The notes beneath the pieces were generated by a model. That model made no database searches. It was not told the DNA's origin and saw only the letters and a list, made by a program, of their open reading frames with translations. DNA of 29,516 nucleotides. It comes from CAWBRT01 sp050015355. GTDB taxonomy: Bacteria; Acidobacteriota; Terriglobia; Terriglobales; Acidobacteriaceae. Every line of letters begins with the position of its first letter. Position 1 is the first letter of the stretch. The translations under genes were made by a program, and so were the position numbers. The stretch covers positions 1 to 29,516 of the forward strand of contig JBEKBO010000062.1 in assembly GCA_050015355.1 (NCBI GenBank). The letters run 5' to 3'. Shown here in pieces: positions 1 to 6,516 of the stretch.

Positions 1-281
1 CAAGTACAGTTCACCGCCACCGGCTATTACAACACTGCTCCGCAAACGGTTACTCCGCTGTCCGCCACTTGGGGTACGTGTTACCAAAACGCGCCCACGA
101 ATGCGGTATCCGTCACCACCGGGGGACTCGCCCAATGTGAGAGTGAGCGACTGGCACATACTCGATCTGGGCAAACGACCCCGCTTTCTCCGTACCGTAC
201 TCCGGCGTAAACTGCAACGCGATTACCGCCTGCGGCGGAGGATGCTTTGTCGTCGGTACCGCGCAGCTCACGTGCCCGTGA
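1..281 (+). pseudogene. C-terminal remnant of an Ig-like (BIG-type) surface protein, frameshifted
   Basis: The window opens inside a gene. Frame 1 gives a Thr/Ser-rich stretch with VQFTATGYYN, PLSATWG and VSVTTGGLAQC, which resembles the repeated bacterial Ig-like domains of large secreted or adhesin-like proteins. Around 145-146 the reading shifts: frame 1 runs into unrelated residues and stops near 221, while frame 3 resumes sensibly from 147 (ATGTYSIWANDP, then CNAITACGGGC and a TGA at 279-281). A single missing base in the gag/agt/gag run explains this (agtgagcg where agtggagcg would keep frame). Either the gene is broken or there is a sequencing indel. The N-terminal part lies outside the window. 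The family call is from resemblance; the frameshift is read directly. Confidence 0.7.
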
Positions 282-314
282 CCTGAGAATTCCCGTTCCG
301 CTATACTCCTGCTC

Positions 315-371
315 ATGTGTGGCCGCTACCGCCTCTCCCGCAGCAAAGCTCTTTTAGCCGATTGGGGCACG
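315..371 (+). pseudogene. N-terminal fragment of an SRAP (YedK/HMCES-type) protein
   Basis: The ATG at 315 opens MCGRYRLSRSK, the invariant start of SOS-response-associated peptidase (SRAP) proteins, in which Cys2 becomes the N-terminal nucleophile that crosslinks to abasic sites in single-stranded DNA. After about 19 residues the similarity ends and the frame continues as low-quality Arg-rich sequence, so only the first exposed strand is present. The matching C-terminal part of the same family, with its HDRMP motif, lies at about 1195-1434 on the same strand, so the two pieces look like one gene split by a replacement of the middle. A TATACT hexamer at 302-307 could be a leftover -10. The fragment cannot be functional alone. 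Confidence 0.6.
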
Positions 372-650
372 GGGGGATCGGGTCGGTACCGGATTAAAGT
401 ACGACGGAATACTCGGCAAAGTAGACGGGGTACGGGACTTGATGCCTCGGGCAGGCAGCCGGAAACATGGATACCCAGAAACCGAAACGGGTACGATGGA
501 GTGCGATGTCCCTCACCACCATTTTGGCGGTCTACGCAGCTACCATTAAATATGCGGCGGGGTGCTTGGGTATCGGGATGTCGGCGGAGTATCGGGCGGG
601 TACCCGATTGAAGTCGGCGGGGGCAGGGCGTAAACGGGACGGGAGAATTC

Positions 651-1031
651 ATGATCGACAGGTTGAACTCGGTTAAGGTGGCGAAAGACGAGCTTGACCT
701 CGTGGTTACCGAGAATGAAAAACTGCATGCTGAAGGCGGGGATGTGGACGGCAGCGGCATGTACTTGATCGCACGATTGTTCAAGCACGACCCCGACAAA
801 GCATCGGCCATATACTTCCGCATGGCCGCTTTGGCCGAGATCATTGCTAATCAGGCCGCCCCCGGTTGGACTTTGAGCAAAGATAAGGAAGGGGGCGTTC
901 TCACTCACCAAGCGTTGCTCGACGCCGCCACTGTCTTTCCGCTGTCGATGATTGATGGCGATGTCGGTTTCGAACTGGAGGGCTTCCTCGCAAAAGCTCT
1001 TGAGTTGGCCGAGGCCAAAGGAACATGTTAG
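651..1031 (+). CDS. Hypothetical protein lying between the two SRAP fragments
   Basis: A 126-residue ORF with ATG start and a GGGAG Shine-Dalgarno eight bases upstream (cgggagaattcatg). I do not recognise the family. The product is acidic and probably soluble and mostly helical, with no signal peptide, no membrane segment and no cysteine cluster (one terminal Cys). It contains KHDPDKASAIYFRMAALAEI and ends ALELAEAKGTC. Its amino-acid composition is protein-like, unlike the Arg/Pro-rich shadow frames around it, which is the main reason to accept it. It occupies the interval that should encode the middle of SRAP, so it may have arrived with the rearrangement that destroyed that gene. No function is inferred. 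Confidence 0.55.
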   Translation: MIDRLNSVKVAKDELDLVVTENEKLHAEGGDVDGSGMYLIARLFKHDPDKASAIYFRMAALAEIIANQAAPGWTLSKDKEGGVLTHQALLDAATVFPLSMIDGDVGFELEGFLAKALELAEAKGTC

Positions 1032-1194
1032 GCGGGAAGTAGGGTCGTGAAGGAACACCGCCGCCGTCAATTGCTCGAAATGCCACACGGCAGCAACAAG
1101 GTAAATTGATTGGACTTCAGTTGAAACGATCAGCCCTGCCCGCCGTTACCGCAGGGACACAACCCAGCGGGCTTGCCAAAAGCCGCTTTCGTCG

Positions 1195-1434
1195 TTGCCG
1201 GACTTCCACGACCGCATGCCGGTCATCCTGCCCGACGACGCCTACGACCTGTGGCTCGACCCCGGATTCCAGAAGACCGATGCCATTTGCGACCTGCTGA
1301 AGCCGTTTGACCCCAACGTCATGCGGCGATTTGAAGTGAGCAGCCGGGTGAACTTGGTCAAAAATGATGACCCGGCTTGTGCGGAGCCTGTGTCTCAGGA
1401 AACTGCGGCAACCGTCATGACTAGCACGGATTAA
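1195..1434 (+). pseudogene. C-terminal fragment of an SRAP (YedK/HMCES-type) protein
   Basis: This frame encodes HDRMPVILPDDAYDLWLDP followed later by MRRFEVSSRVN and VKNDDPACAEPV. These are the SRAP C-terminal signatures: the HDRMP histidine is part of the catalytic set in YedK, and the VSxRVNxVKND motif follows in most members. The expected preceding strand (usually T-x-x-A-N-x-x-V-x-x-L/I-HDRMP) is absent: upstream of the TTG at 1195 the frame reads unrelated sequence, so homology starts abruptly about two residues before the histidine. With the Cys2 fragment at 315 this accounts for both ends of a roughly 220-residue gene whose middle (about 140 residues) is gone. The ORF ends at a TAA. 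An isolated C-terminal fragment lacks the Cys2 nucleophile and should be inactive. Confidence 0.75.
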
Positions 1435-1497
1435 ACGTTCACCGACGCTGTGTTGCGGCGGCGAGCAGGGCAGCAAGCTCTGCGTCCGACGCCGCCA

Positions 1498-1902
1498 TCA
1501 CCTTGCAGTTGACCTAAAACCTGCATAAGTCAGGCAGATGCCGAGAAAAAGCACCATGGCCATATATAAGTAGAAGAGCTGTTCAAAGTGAATTCCAGCG
1601 AGAAGCGTCCCGTATACAGCCTCCGGCGACATGAACAAAAGCATCGAACCTTTGATCAGCATCAGCCACCCAGTGAGGGTGACGACGACCGGAAGCACGC
1701 CGCCTGACCAGACGTTGTGGCCGAGAACCATCGCCAGACCAGCAGCCACCGCAATGACGCCGACTACGAACAATACTGGGGCATTGTGAACGAGCGCGTT
1801 CATCGAATCCATAGTGGCTTGCTTATGCGCGATCATGGCTAGCGAGATAAGAATCAGGTAGAGCCCGATCAATCTGCTGAGAAAGATTGTCCGTGCCGAC
1901 AT
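1498..1902 (-). CDS. Small four-helix membrane protein of unknown function
   Basis: Taken from the ATG at 1902 this is 134 residues beginning MSARTIFLSRLIGLYLI. A GGAGG Shine-Dalgarno lies five to six bases upstream, so this start is preferred to the in-frame TTG at 1920. Four hydrophobic segments are visible: about residues 8-26 (LIGLYLILISLAMIAH), 44-62 (VLFVVGVIAVAAGLAMVLG), 67-87 (SGGVLPVVVTLTGWLMLI) and 110-130 (LFYLYMAMVLFLGICLTYAGF). It is therefore an integral inner-membrane protein with short loops. There are no catalytic motifs. It resembles the small uncharacterised membrane proteins seen in many soil bacteria. It is transcribed away from the SRAP fragments and stands alone. Confidence 0.7.
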   Translation of the reverse strand: MSARTIFLSRLIGLYLILISLAMIAHKQATMDSMNALVHNAPVLFVVGVIAVAAGLAMVLGHNVWSGGVLPVVVTLTGWLMLIKGSMLLFMSPEAVYGTLLAGIHFEQLFYLYMAMVLFLGICLTYAGFRSTAR

Positions 1903-1950
1903 GGTGTCCTCCAACCCCAATCAAGGTGTGGCTGGTCATGCTGATGGAAG

Positions 1951-2295
1951 TATGCTCTTGTGGAGCCCGGCTTCCAAGTGGAGAAGTTGTAAGGCACGCG
2001 AACAGCCGAACGCCCCCACTGGCACATTGACTATCTCAGGACGGAGACGACACTCGAAGCGGTCTGGTTCCGTTATCACGGAAAATCTCTGGAGCATGCT
2101 TGGGCAAAACGCTTTGCAGCGGTGCCGGGTGCGTCAGTGCCGATGAAGGGGTTCGGCTCTTCGGATTGCGGCTGCGAATCACACCTGTTTTATTTTGAGG
2201 ACTGTCCGGCAAAGGAACTTGCTGCGAGGTTGGGCAGCACGGTGAAACGCCCGAGCAAACCCCAAAACCAATGTTGTAATCCCCCCGGAAAGTGA
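1951..2295 (+). pseudogene. Decayed DUF123 (Uri-superfamily, GIY-YIG-related) endonuclease gene
   Basis: From about 1999 frame 1 reads RTAERPHWHIDYLR, then AWAKRFAAVPGA, then GFGSSDCGCESHLFYF, ending at TGA 2293-2295. PHWHIDYL and the GFGxSDCxCxSHLF cysteine motif are the two hallmarks of the C-terminal half of DUF123 proteins. There is no start codon in this frame before the homology: a TAA lies at 1990-1992. Weak matches to the upstream part (YALV at 1951-1962; an RH pair at 1992-1997 in another frame) suggest at least one more frameshift. The gene has therefore lost its N-terminal half to indels. It lies between divergently arranged intact neighbours. Confidence in the family is high; confidence in the exact left edge is low. 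Confidence 0.8.
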
Positions 2296-2339
2296 TAATG
2301 TTTCGGATATAGAGATGAGACGCTAAAAGGAAAATCCAC

Positions 2340-2594
2340 ATGGGCGACACGGTAGTAGAAAGTCTGATCCTCGATCTTCTTGAGTGGCTGGCGGGGCGCG
2401 ACCGAAGCTACGAAGAAGTCATGGATGCGTGGCGCACGTCATGCCCGAAGCTCCCGGTTTGGGAAGACGCCAATGATCGCGGGCTTGTCATGAGGGATGA
2501 GTTGAACGGGCGCTGTATCATCAGGCTTACAGCATCAGGACTTGCCCTTCTTGAGCAACGTCGGCTTTCAACGTGCGAAGTATCCGGGCTCTGA
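2340..2594 (+). CDS. Conserved small hypothetical protein (winged-helix-like)
   Basis: An 84-residue protein starting at an ATG with an AAGGA Shine-Dalgarno about nine bases upstream. It reads ILDLLEWLAGRDRSYEEVMDAWRTSCPKLPVWEDANDRGLV, then IIRLTASGLALLEQ. The pattern (helix, helix, W/P-containing turn, a GLV-type strand, LTxxGxxxL) matches a small conserved family I have seen annotated as hypothetical in soil Acidobacteriota and Proteobacteria. The LTASGLALLEQ tail is typical of winged-helix or MarR-like C-termini, so DNA binding is possible but unproven. No other domain is present. It is followed by tatA on the same strand about 70 bases downstream, with separate translation signals. Confidence 0.7.
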   Translation: MGDTVVESLILDLLEWLAGRDRSYEEVMDAWRTSCPKLPVWEDANDRGLVMRDELNGRCIIRLTASGLALLEQRRLSTCEVSGL

Positions 2595-2666
2595 AGGTGT
2601 TCGCGTTAACCTGTTGATCCTGCAAGCAGCAGCGCTGCCGCACGGTACCCGATGGGAGGAGCTATC

Positions 2667-2948
2667 ATGATTGGCCAATTGGGAATGCCTCATCTGTTCG
2701 CGGTGTTGTCACCGCCCGAAATTCTCGTAATCCTGTTCATTTGCCTGCTGATTTTCGGCCCCAAAAAGCTGGGCGATCTCGGCAAAGGGCTCGGCGAAGG
2801 CATCCGTAGCTTCAAGTCTAGTTTGTCGGGCAACGACGAACCCAAGAATCCGGAACCGGCAGCCAAGAGCACGGAAGCGAAGGACACGGAAGTTAAGGAC
2901 ACGGAAGTTAAGGACACGGAAGTTAAGGACACGGAAGTTAAGAAATAG
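2667..2948 (+). CDS. tatA: Sec-independent protein translocase subunit TatA/E
   Basis: The start is set at the ATG 2667 because GGGAGGAG ends six bases upstream; an in-frame upstream start at 2652 would place that Shine-Dalgarno inside the gene. The 93-residue product has the TatA layout: one N-terminal membrane helix (PPEILVILFICLLI), the FGPKKLGDLGKGLGEG hinge and amphipathic helix, and an acidic/Lys tail. TatA oligomerises in the inner membrane to pass folded twin-arginine substrates recruited by TatBC. No tatB or tatC is adjacent. The tail ends in four exact copies of KDTEV preceded by a degenerate copy, encoded by a perfect 15-bp tandem repeat. This is an odd, probably length-variable extension. 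Confidence 0.92.
   Translation: MIGQLGMPHLFAVLSPPEILVILFICLLIFGPKKLGDLGKGLGEGIRSFKSSLSGNDEPKNPEPAAKSTEAKDTEVKDTEVKDTEVKDTEVKK
2883..2942 (+). repeat. Tandem repeat, four perfect 15-bp units in the tatA 3' end
   Basis: The unit gacacggaagttaag occurs four times with no mismatch, encoding DTEVK in frame, and a degenerate half unit (acggaagcgaag) precedes it. Perfect identity at DNA level, including synonymous positions, implies recent expansion by slippage. Confidence 0.95.
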
Positions 2949-3563
2949 CGGGAATTCTCTATGCCGGACATGTTGTTCAAATACCTACTGGGGGTGTGAT
3001 GGCTAGGACGTGAGGACGACGCTATTCGTGCAACCCGAATTCGCCAGCAGCAAGCCCACCCAAACATTCTCCGTGGGTCAGGTTCCTACCAGCGTGCCGC
3101 ACACGCCCTGACGCACTCATCCCACCCCCGAAAATCCGGATCGCCGCCCCGCTCCCGCTCGAACAGTTCCTCCCGCCCGACCCACTAGCTACGGTGTGAT
3201 GCATGCTCCACCGAAACGATTTCGATGCTCTCGCTCCTCAGCCCTAATCTGATCAGCACCCTGACCGCTTGGACACACCACGGGCGCGGGAGTTTTGGTT
3301 GGCGACGAGATGGAAGAGACTTCAGTTGGAAAGGCTCAGCTACTCTTGAAGGAACAGCCCAACAAAAGGCTGCCGAGTTTGCGGCAAGCGCCCGGTGTTG
3401 ATTCAACTATATCAGTACATCTACACGGATTCGTATTCATCATGGTGAAACAAAAAATTGATATTTTCGATTTGGTTCATCAAAACGATGCGTTGGATTC
3501 GCAATCGTAAAGGCGGATATCTTAACGTGCCGGGCTTCTTGCAATTTGTGGTCGCTATGGTTA
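2949..3563. other. Gene-poor stretch with possible coding debris
   Basis: No convincing gene fills these 615 bases. Two pieces look like former coding sequence on the plus strand: frame 2 about 3122-3198 (PPPKIRIAAPLPLEQF, ending at a TGA), and a 58-codon frame-3 ORF from ATG 3225 to TGA 3401 (GSFGWRRDGRDFSWKGSATLEG in its middle). Neither has a good Shine-Dalgarno or a family I can name. Around 3430-3510 the sequence becomes AT-rich. I see no tRNA, terminator or insertion-sequence end here. Confidence 0.4.
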
Positions 3564-3731
3564 CTACGAAACGAACTCGTAAACCTTATTGGTTCCGGGC
3601 TGGCATAGCGGAGCATTATGTACGTTGACCTTCTTTCCGACTAGCTTCATCGGGTCTTTTATCGCAGGCTTCTCCTTCCCAAAGCCGCTTACCGCGAGCA
3701 ACAATAGTAAAGTGGCAAGCAGTTGTTTCAT
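3564..3731 (-). CDS. Tiny secreted protein with signal peptide (55 aa)
   Basis: An ATG at 3731 with a GAGGA Shine-Dalgarno seven bases upstream opens MKQLLATLLLLLAVSGFGKEKP, a clear signal peptide (charged MK, 12-residue hydrophobic core, small-residue cleavage region). The mature part contains MKLVGKKVNVHNAPLCQPGT and ends at two successive stop codons. At 55 codons it falls below common gene-calling cut-offs. The VGKKVxVHxAPLCQPGTxxxxF pattern looks like the N-terminal strand pair of a small periplasmic beta-protein, and the protein may be a truncated version of a longer one. A lone cysteine is present. It runs the same way as the hypothetical gene at 3794-4021, about 60 bases downstream of it, so the two could be co-transcribed. 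Function unknown. Confidence 0.6.
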   Translation of the reverse strand: MKQLLATLLLLLAVSGFGKEKPAIKDPMKLVGKKVNVHNAPLCQPGTNKVYEFVS

Positions 3732-3793
3732 CGGATTTTCCTCGTTGAGCCCTGAAAACTCGCTTGGGTTGGGCTACCCAGAGCAAGTGACGC

Positions 3794-4021
3794 CTATATC
3801 GTCGATTCAATCTCGAAACCCCACGCCTCAAGGAGAAATTCGGGAATGTACTTGGAGTTTTTGTTGCGATTCGCCCATTCGCGAAGACGGATTGAGTGGA
3901 TGTACTGATCGGGTTGCAGATCGAACTCACGAACTATCTGGGCGAATTCAGTAATTAGTGGAGTCACCAGCCCAAGTGGCTCCGGCTTGCCCCAATTTGG
4001 ATTACCGCGTCTCTTTGTCAT
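3794..4021 (-). CDS. Conserved small hypothetical protein (75 aa)
   Basis: ATG at 4021, with an AGAGG element upstream at rather long spacing. The product opens MTKRRGNPNWGKPEP and continues with FDLQPDQYIHSIRLREWANRNKN and a C-terminal IPEFLLEAWGFEIES. It is basic at the N-terminus and acidic at the C-terminus, with no signal peptide or membrane segment. The RRGNPxWGKP opening and the LREWAxRNKNxKYIPExLLxxWG pattern recur in short hypothetical proteins of soil bacteria that are sometimes linked to phage or DNA-binding contexts, but I cannot assign a function. Composition and codon use look genuine. It is immediately upstream of the small secreted protein on the same strand. Confidence 0.65.
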   Translation of the reverse strand: MTKRRGNPNWGKPEPLGLVTPLITEFAQIVREFDLQPDQYIHSIRLREWANRNKNSKYIPEFLLEAWGFEIESTI

Positions 4022-4197
4022 AGATTCAATCGTACCTCTGCGGTAATATCAATTCAATAATGGATTTACTGGGATATATAGCTAAGGTGGTACCCCTGTT
4101 GGACACGCTCACTGAAAAAAAAGGTCATTGAAGCAGCGTAAGAGTGGCTGCGGCTTGATGCGGCATCCACCGGAGCGACTTCATCATGGCGGCGGGA

Positions 4198-4293
4198 CTC
4201 GCCACGCCGGAACAGCAGGTCTTTGAATTGCGTCTTGCCATGGCGGTCGAGGCATACGATTTCGCCGTCGAGCACCGCCGACCGGGCACGGAG
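4198..4293 (-). pseudogene. Internal scrap of an ATP-dependent DNA ligase (LigD-type)
   Basis: On the minus strand the frame reads LRARSAVLDGEIVCLD, then GKTQFKDLLFRRGE. This matches the LDGE element and following loop of the adenylation domain of ATP-dependent (LigD-like) ligases, normally followed by a FYAFDLL strand. A stop codon lies just upstream, and the similarity ends abruptly after RRGE, with unrelated sequence to the next stop at about 4066. Only about 32 of several hundred residues survive. The scrap begins seven bases beyond the 3' end of the response-regulator gene. It cannot be functional: the catalytic lysine motif (KxDG) and all other motifs are missing. Confidence 0.75.
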
Positions 4294-4299
4294 TTACGG

Positions 4300-5040
4300 C
4301 TAGGCAGTCCGTGATAGCTCGCCGCTCGTTCCTGCCGTTATGTCGTGTTTTGGAGAAGAAACGGAAAGAGAAAAGTCAATGATGTATCTGACAGGGGTTG
4401 TGCAGAAGAGGCAGGGCGTTTGCTGGATTTCCTGTACATCTTCACGCAACACGCTCACTGGAAAAGACCGCAGGCATTCCGTGCAGGTCAGCACGATATA
4501 AGGCACTCCCTTAGAGTCTTTTCCGTTCCGTGGTATCCAGACCGGAGCCGACTGCCGATGATGGTTCATCGCTCGCGCCACCGAGGTTCGAATCAATTCG
4601 GCGACAGTGCGTAAGAGTTCTTCGGGATGATGTTGCCCTTTGGCATAGAACGCATCGGCGATCACTCCGCCCGGAACGCAATCCCCAGATTCGTAAGCAC
4701 CGCTGACCGCAACCACCGGAATATCAGGGAAGCGACGGCGCACGACAGAGAGGAACTCGAATCCCGACATTTGCGGCATGTTGAGATCGGAGATAATGAC
4801 GTCTGGGGAGGGGGCTCTTCTGAGCTGCAAAAGCGCGTCAAAGCCATTTTCTGCGGTACTGACGTCGTATTTCGCCGTTTTCAGGAACCCTGCCAAACTC
4901 TCGCGAACGCTCGGCTCGTCGTCAACAACAAGGATTCGGTACTTAGATGTGTTGCTCGTGGTCAGGCACGTCCCTTCTTGCTGGTCGGGACAAGCACTGT
5001 GCATGAGCATCCGGCGCTTTCCACGCCAGCTTTCAGACAT
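4300..5040 (-). CDS. Response regulator: REC domain plus C-terminal zinc-ribbon-like tail
   Basis: The start is placed at ATG 5040 (AAAGG upstream) rather than an in-frame TTG at 5064, giving 246 residues. Residues about 35-155 form a CheY-like receiver: YRILVVDDE (acidic pocket D40-D41), phospho-acceptor D85 in ISDLNMPQMSG, the switch Ser in VVAVSGAY, and conserved Lys134 in FYAKGQHHPEELL. The rest is not a known DNA-binding output. It has a VPYIVLTCTECLRSFPVSV strand pair with CxxC at 186/189 and a second CxxC (CLFC) at 210/213, which looks like a four-cysteine zinc ribbon, plus a 30-residue tail. No histidine kinase lies nearby. An orphan regulator acting through protein contacts is the likely mode (inference). 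The HTH gene at 5169 runs the same way, 128 bp upstream. Confidence 0.85.
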   Translation of the reverse strand: MSESWRGKRRMLMHSACPDQQEGTCLTTSNTSKYRILVVDDEPSVRESLAGFLKTAKYDVSTAENGFDALLQLRRAPSPDVIISDLNMPQMSGFEFLSVVRRRFPDIPVVAVSGAYESGDCVPGGVIADAFYAKGQHHPEELLRTVAELIRTSVARAMNHHRQSAPVWIPRNGKDSKGVPYIVLTCTECLRSFPVSVLREDVQEIQQTPCLFCTTPVRYIIDFSLSVSSPKHDITAGTSGELSRTA

Positions 5041-5168
5041 GGAGAGCCCTTTGATTGCCGTCAACGCACACTAGCGTTGGCTTGCTATCATCATGAGCCT
5101 CGGTTTGTTCGCTGTCTAGTGATTCTCCGGATACTCGGGAGCACATGTGTTGCTGGCTGAACGCAAGC

Positions 5169-5585
5169 TTATGCGTTCAGGCGATTTACGAACCCGGAGT
5201 AGCGGGTAATCGCACTGCTGTGGGGTGGAGCAGCTTCCCGCAGATACGCTAAAAGATGTTTGCCACTGATTCGTAGCATCTTCTTGCCTCGTTTGTACCG
5301 CTTCGTCTGCGTTCCCATATCAACGATGCCCTTCATGCTTTGCATACGGCGGACGGCGGTGTCGTAGCTCACGTTCAGTAGCGCAGCAACCTCACTCGGC
5401 GTGTAGCGTATGTCCGGCTTCAATTCCACGGTCTGTTTACGAGCACGCTGCTTAAAACTGCGGCGACCGGGATGCACAAGTAGTTCGTATATGTCCTTGC
5501 CGACCTTGTGGAGGTCAATCTTGTCCTTTGTGTGGACGGTTGCCGACCGCAGGCTATGTAGCTCGTCTGGCTGCAAAATCCCCAT
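5169..5585 (-). CDS. Helix-turn-helix protein (MerR/excisionase-like)
   Basis: A 138-residue basic protein from ATG 5585. Residues 60-82 (RYTPSEVAALLNVSYDTAVRRM) form an HTH of the kind found in excisionase or MerR-like helix-turn-helix domains, followed by a KRYKRGKKMLRISGKHLLAYL wing: a basic turn, then a strand that ends as in phage excisionases. The N-terminal 55 residues are Lys/Arg-rich, with VGKDIYELLVHPGRRS, and are not a domain I know. No signal peptide. It probably acts as a small transcription factor or recombination directionality factor. No integrase or phage gene is present in the window to support the second reading. A transposase remnant lies directly upstream, so it may be of accessory origin. 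Shine-Dalgarno is weak. Confidence 0.65.
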   Translation of the reverse strand: MGILQPDELHSLRSATVHTKDKIDLHKVGKDIYELLVHPGRRSFKQRARKQTVELKPDIRYTPSEVAALLNVSYDTAVRRMQSMKGIVDMGTQTKRYKRGKKMLRISGKHLLAYLREAAPPHSSAITRYSGFVNRLNA

Positions 5586-5704
5586 TTTCTGTAATGCCTG
5601 TTTGTACTATTTTTCGTACTAGCTTTCCGCGAAGAAGGCGAATCGTGCGAAATCTGAGAATACCACGGTGTAGGATTTTCAACAAGTTACTGACAGGAAA
5701 GGAC

Positions 5705-5890
5705 TTACGGATGGGCTTCAGAGTACGGCCTGATCCTACGCGCCCGGTAAGAGAATCCGCCTTTGATGAGCTGCATCGTGCGTTCCAGACTTATCGCCGC
5801 CGCTGGCGTAAGCAGCAGATGGACGTGATCGGGCATGATCACGAACTCGTGGAGCGCAAAGCGCCCCGCCGTCCGGTAGTCGGAGAGGGC
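5705..5890 (-). pseudogene. Fragment of a REP-associated tyrosine transposase (HUH, IS200/IS605-like)
   Basis: The minus-strand frame bounded by stops at 5891-5893 and 5705-5707 encodes SDYRTAGRFALHEFVIMPDHVHLLLTPA and then MQLIKGGFSYRARR. This is the core of TnpA-REP proteins: the HVH pair is the HUH metal-binding motif, and LIKGGFSxR follows it. The N-terminal strand and the catalytic tyrosine region (usually about 50-60 residues further on) are missing, and the end (IRPYSEAHP then stop) is unrelated. The fragment is dead as an enzyme but marks past transposition. A perfect hairpin lies 30 bases upstream, as expected for the structured ends these enzymes recognise. Confidence 0.82.
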
Positions 5891-5921
5891 CTAAAGGCGG
5901 TTTTTCCTTTTCACCTTGGTT

Positions 5922-5941
5922 CCCACGCCTGAAGGCGTGGG
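5922..5941. repeat. Perfect hairpin next to the HUH transposase fragment
   Basis: cccacgcc / tgaa / ggcgtggg: an 8-bp perfect stem with a four-base loop. Its position next to the transposase remnant fits a REP-type or IS200-type terminal hairpin. There is no U-run, so a terminator is less likely. Confidence 0.7.
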
Positions 5942-5984
5942 CTTCCACCAGAAGAGAAACGTCTTTCTTATGCGCATTTCCGCC

Positions 5985-6356
5985 TTACTCGTCAATTTTC
6001 AGGTTGATGCGCGCTTCCCGGCGGCTATCGAATGCGCTGAGAGTCTTGACGCCGCTGCGCTTGCCTGCGTGTTCGGCGAAGATTTGGTAATCGACGTTGG
6101 GCGAAAGCGCCGGAAAACGATATCCGCCGTCCTGCCCGGCGATGTAGGTTTTCACCACTAGCGTCTTGGTGTTCTTGAGGTAGACGATCGCATCGGGCAC
6201 GGGTTTGTCATTGCGGTTGAACACCTGCCCCTGGAGCAAGCGCGAGACGCCGCTCTCATACCCGCCGCGCTCCTGCGCAAAGATCAACACGCTGAACGGC
6301 GCCGCGGAAGCTGCGCAGAGCAACACCAGCAATCCGGTCAGACAAAATCTCTTCAA
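5985..6356 (-). CDS. Secreted carboxypeptidase-regulatory-like domain protein
   Basis: A 123-residue protein with a TTG start at 6356 behind a TAGGAG Shine-Dalgarno six bases upstream. Residues 1-28 (MKRFCLTGLLVLLCAASAAPF and following) form a signal peptide. The mature part has the beta-sandwich pattern of carboxypeptidase-regulatory-like (Cna_B-related) domains: LLQGQVFNRNDKPVPDAIVYLKN, then GGYRFPALSPNVDYQIFAEHAG, then RINLKI. Acidobacteriota often carry this domain fused to TonB-dependent receptors; here it stands alone and ends right after the domain. It is probably periplasmic or surface-bound, with a binding role. It is monocistronic: the LysW-like gene lies 160 bases upstream on the same strand, separated by hairpins. 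Confidence 0.82.
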   Translation of the reverse strand: MKRFCLTGLLVLLCAASAAPFSVLIFAQERGGYESGVSRLLQGQVFNRNDKPVPDAIVYLKNTKTLVVKTYIAGQDGGYRFPALSPNVDYQIFAEHAGKRSGVKTLSAFDSRREARINLKIDE

Positions 6357-6398
6357 CGCCGACTCCTAACGAGGGATGTGATGGGGGCCAGAGGCAGC

Positions 6399-6514
6399 AG
6401 AGGCCGTCAGATGGCCTCTCTCGGTCCGCATCCACAGCGAAAACGGCAGCCACGGCAACGTGAAATGCTACCATGGCGCAGTAAACTTCCCCGTGCCGCC
6501 GCCGCCCGGCACGG
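6399..6514. repeat. Two hairpins between the LysW-like gene and the regulatory-like gene
   Basis: AGAGGCC/GGCCTCT (6399-6419, 7-base loop) and CCGTGCC/GGCACGG (6491-6514, 10-base loop) are both perfect 7-bp stems. The second starts two bases past the stop of the LysW-like gene and could end its transcript, but it lacks the U-tract of an intrinsic terminator. Confidence 0.45.
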
Positions 6515-6516
6515 AC

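Noticed and set aside
326..844. 172-codon minus-strand ORF
   Set aside because: Arg/Pro/Ser-rich shadow running antisense to the SRAP start and the 651-1031 ORF.
5169..5585. Phage excisionase belonging to a prophage
   Set aside because: The HTH pattern allows it, but no integrase, structural or lysis genes are nearby, so only an HTH protein is claimed.
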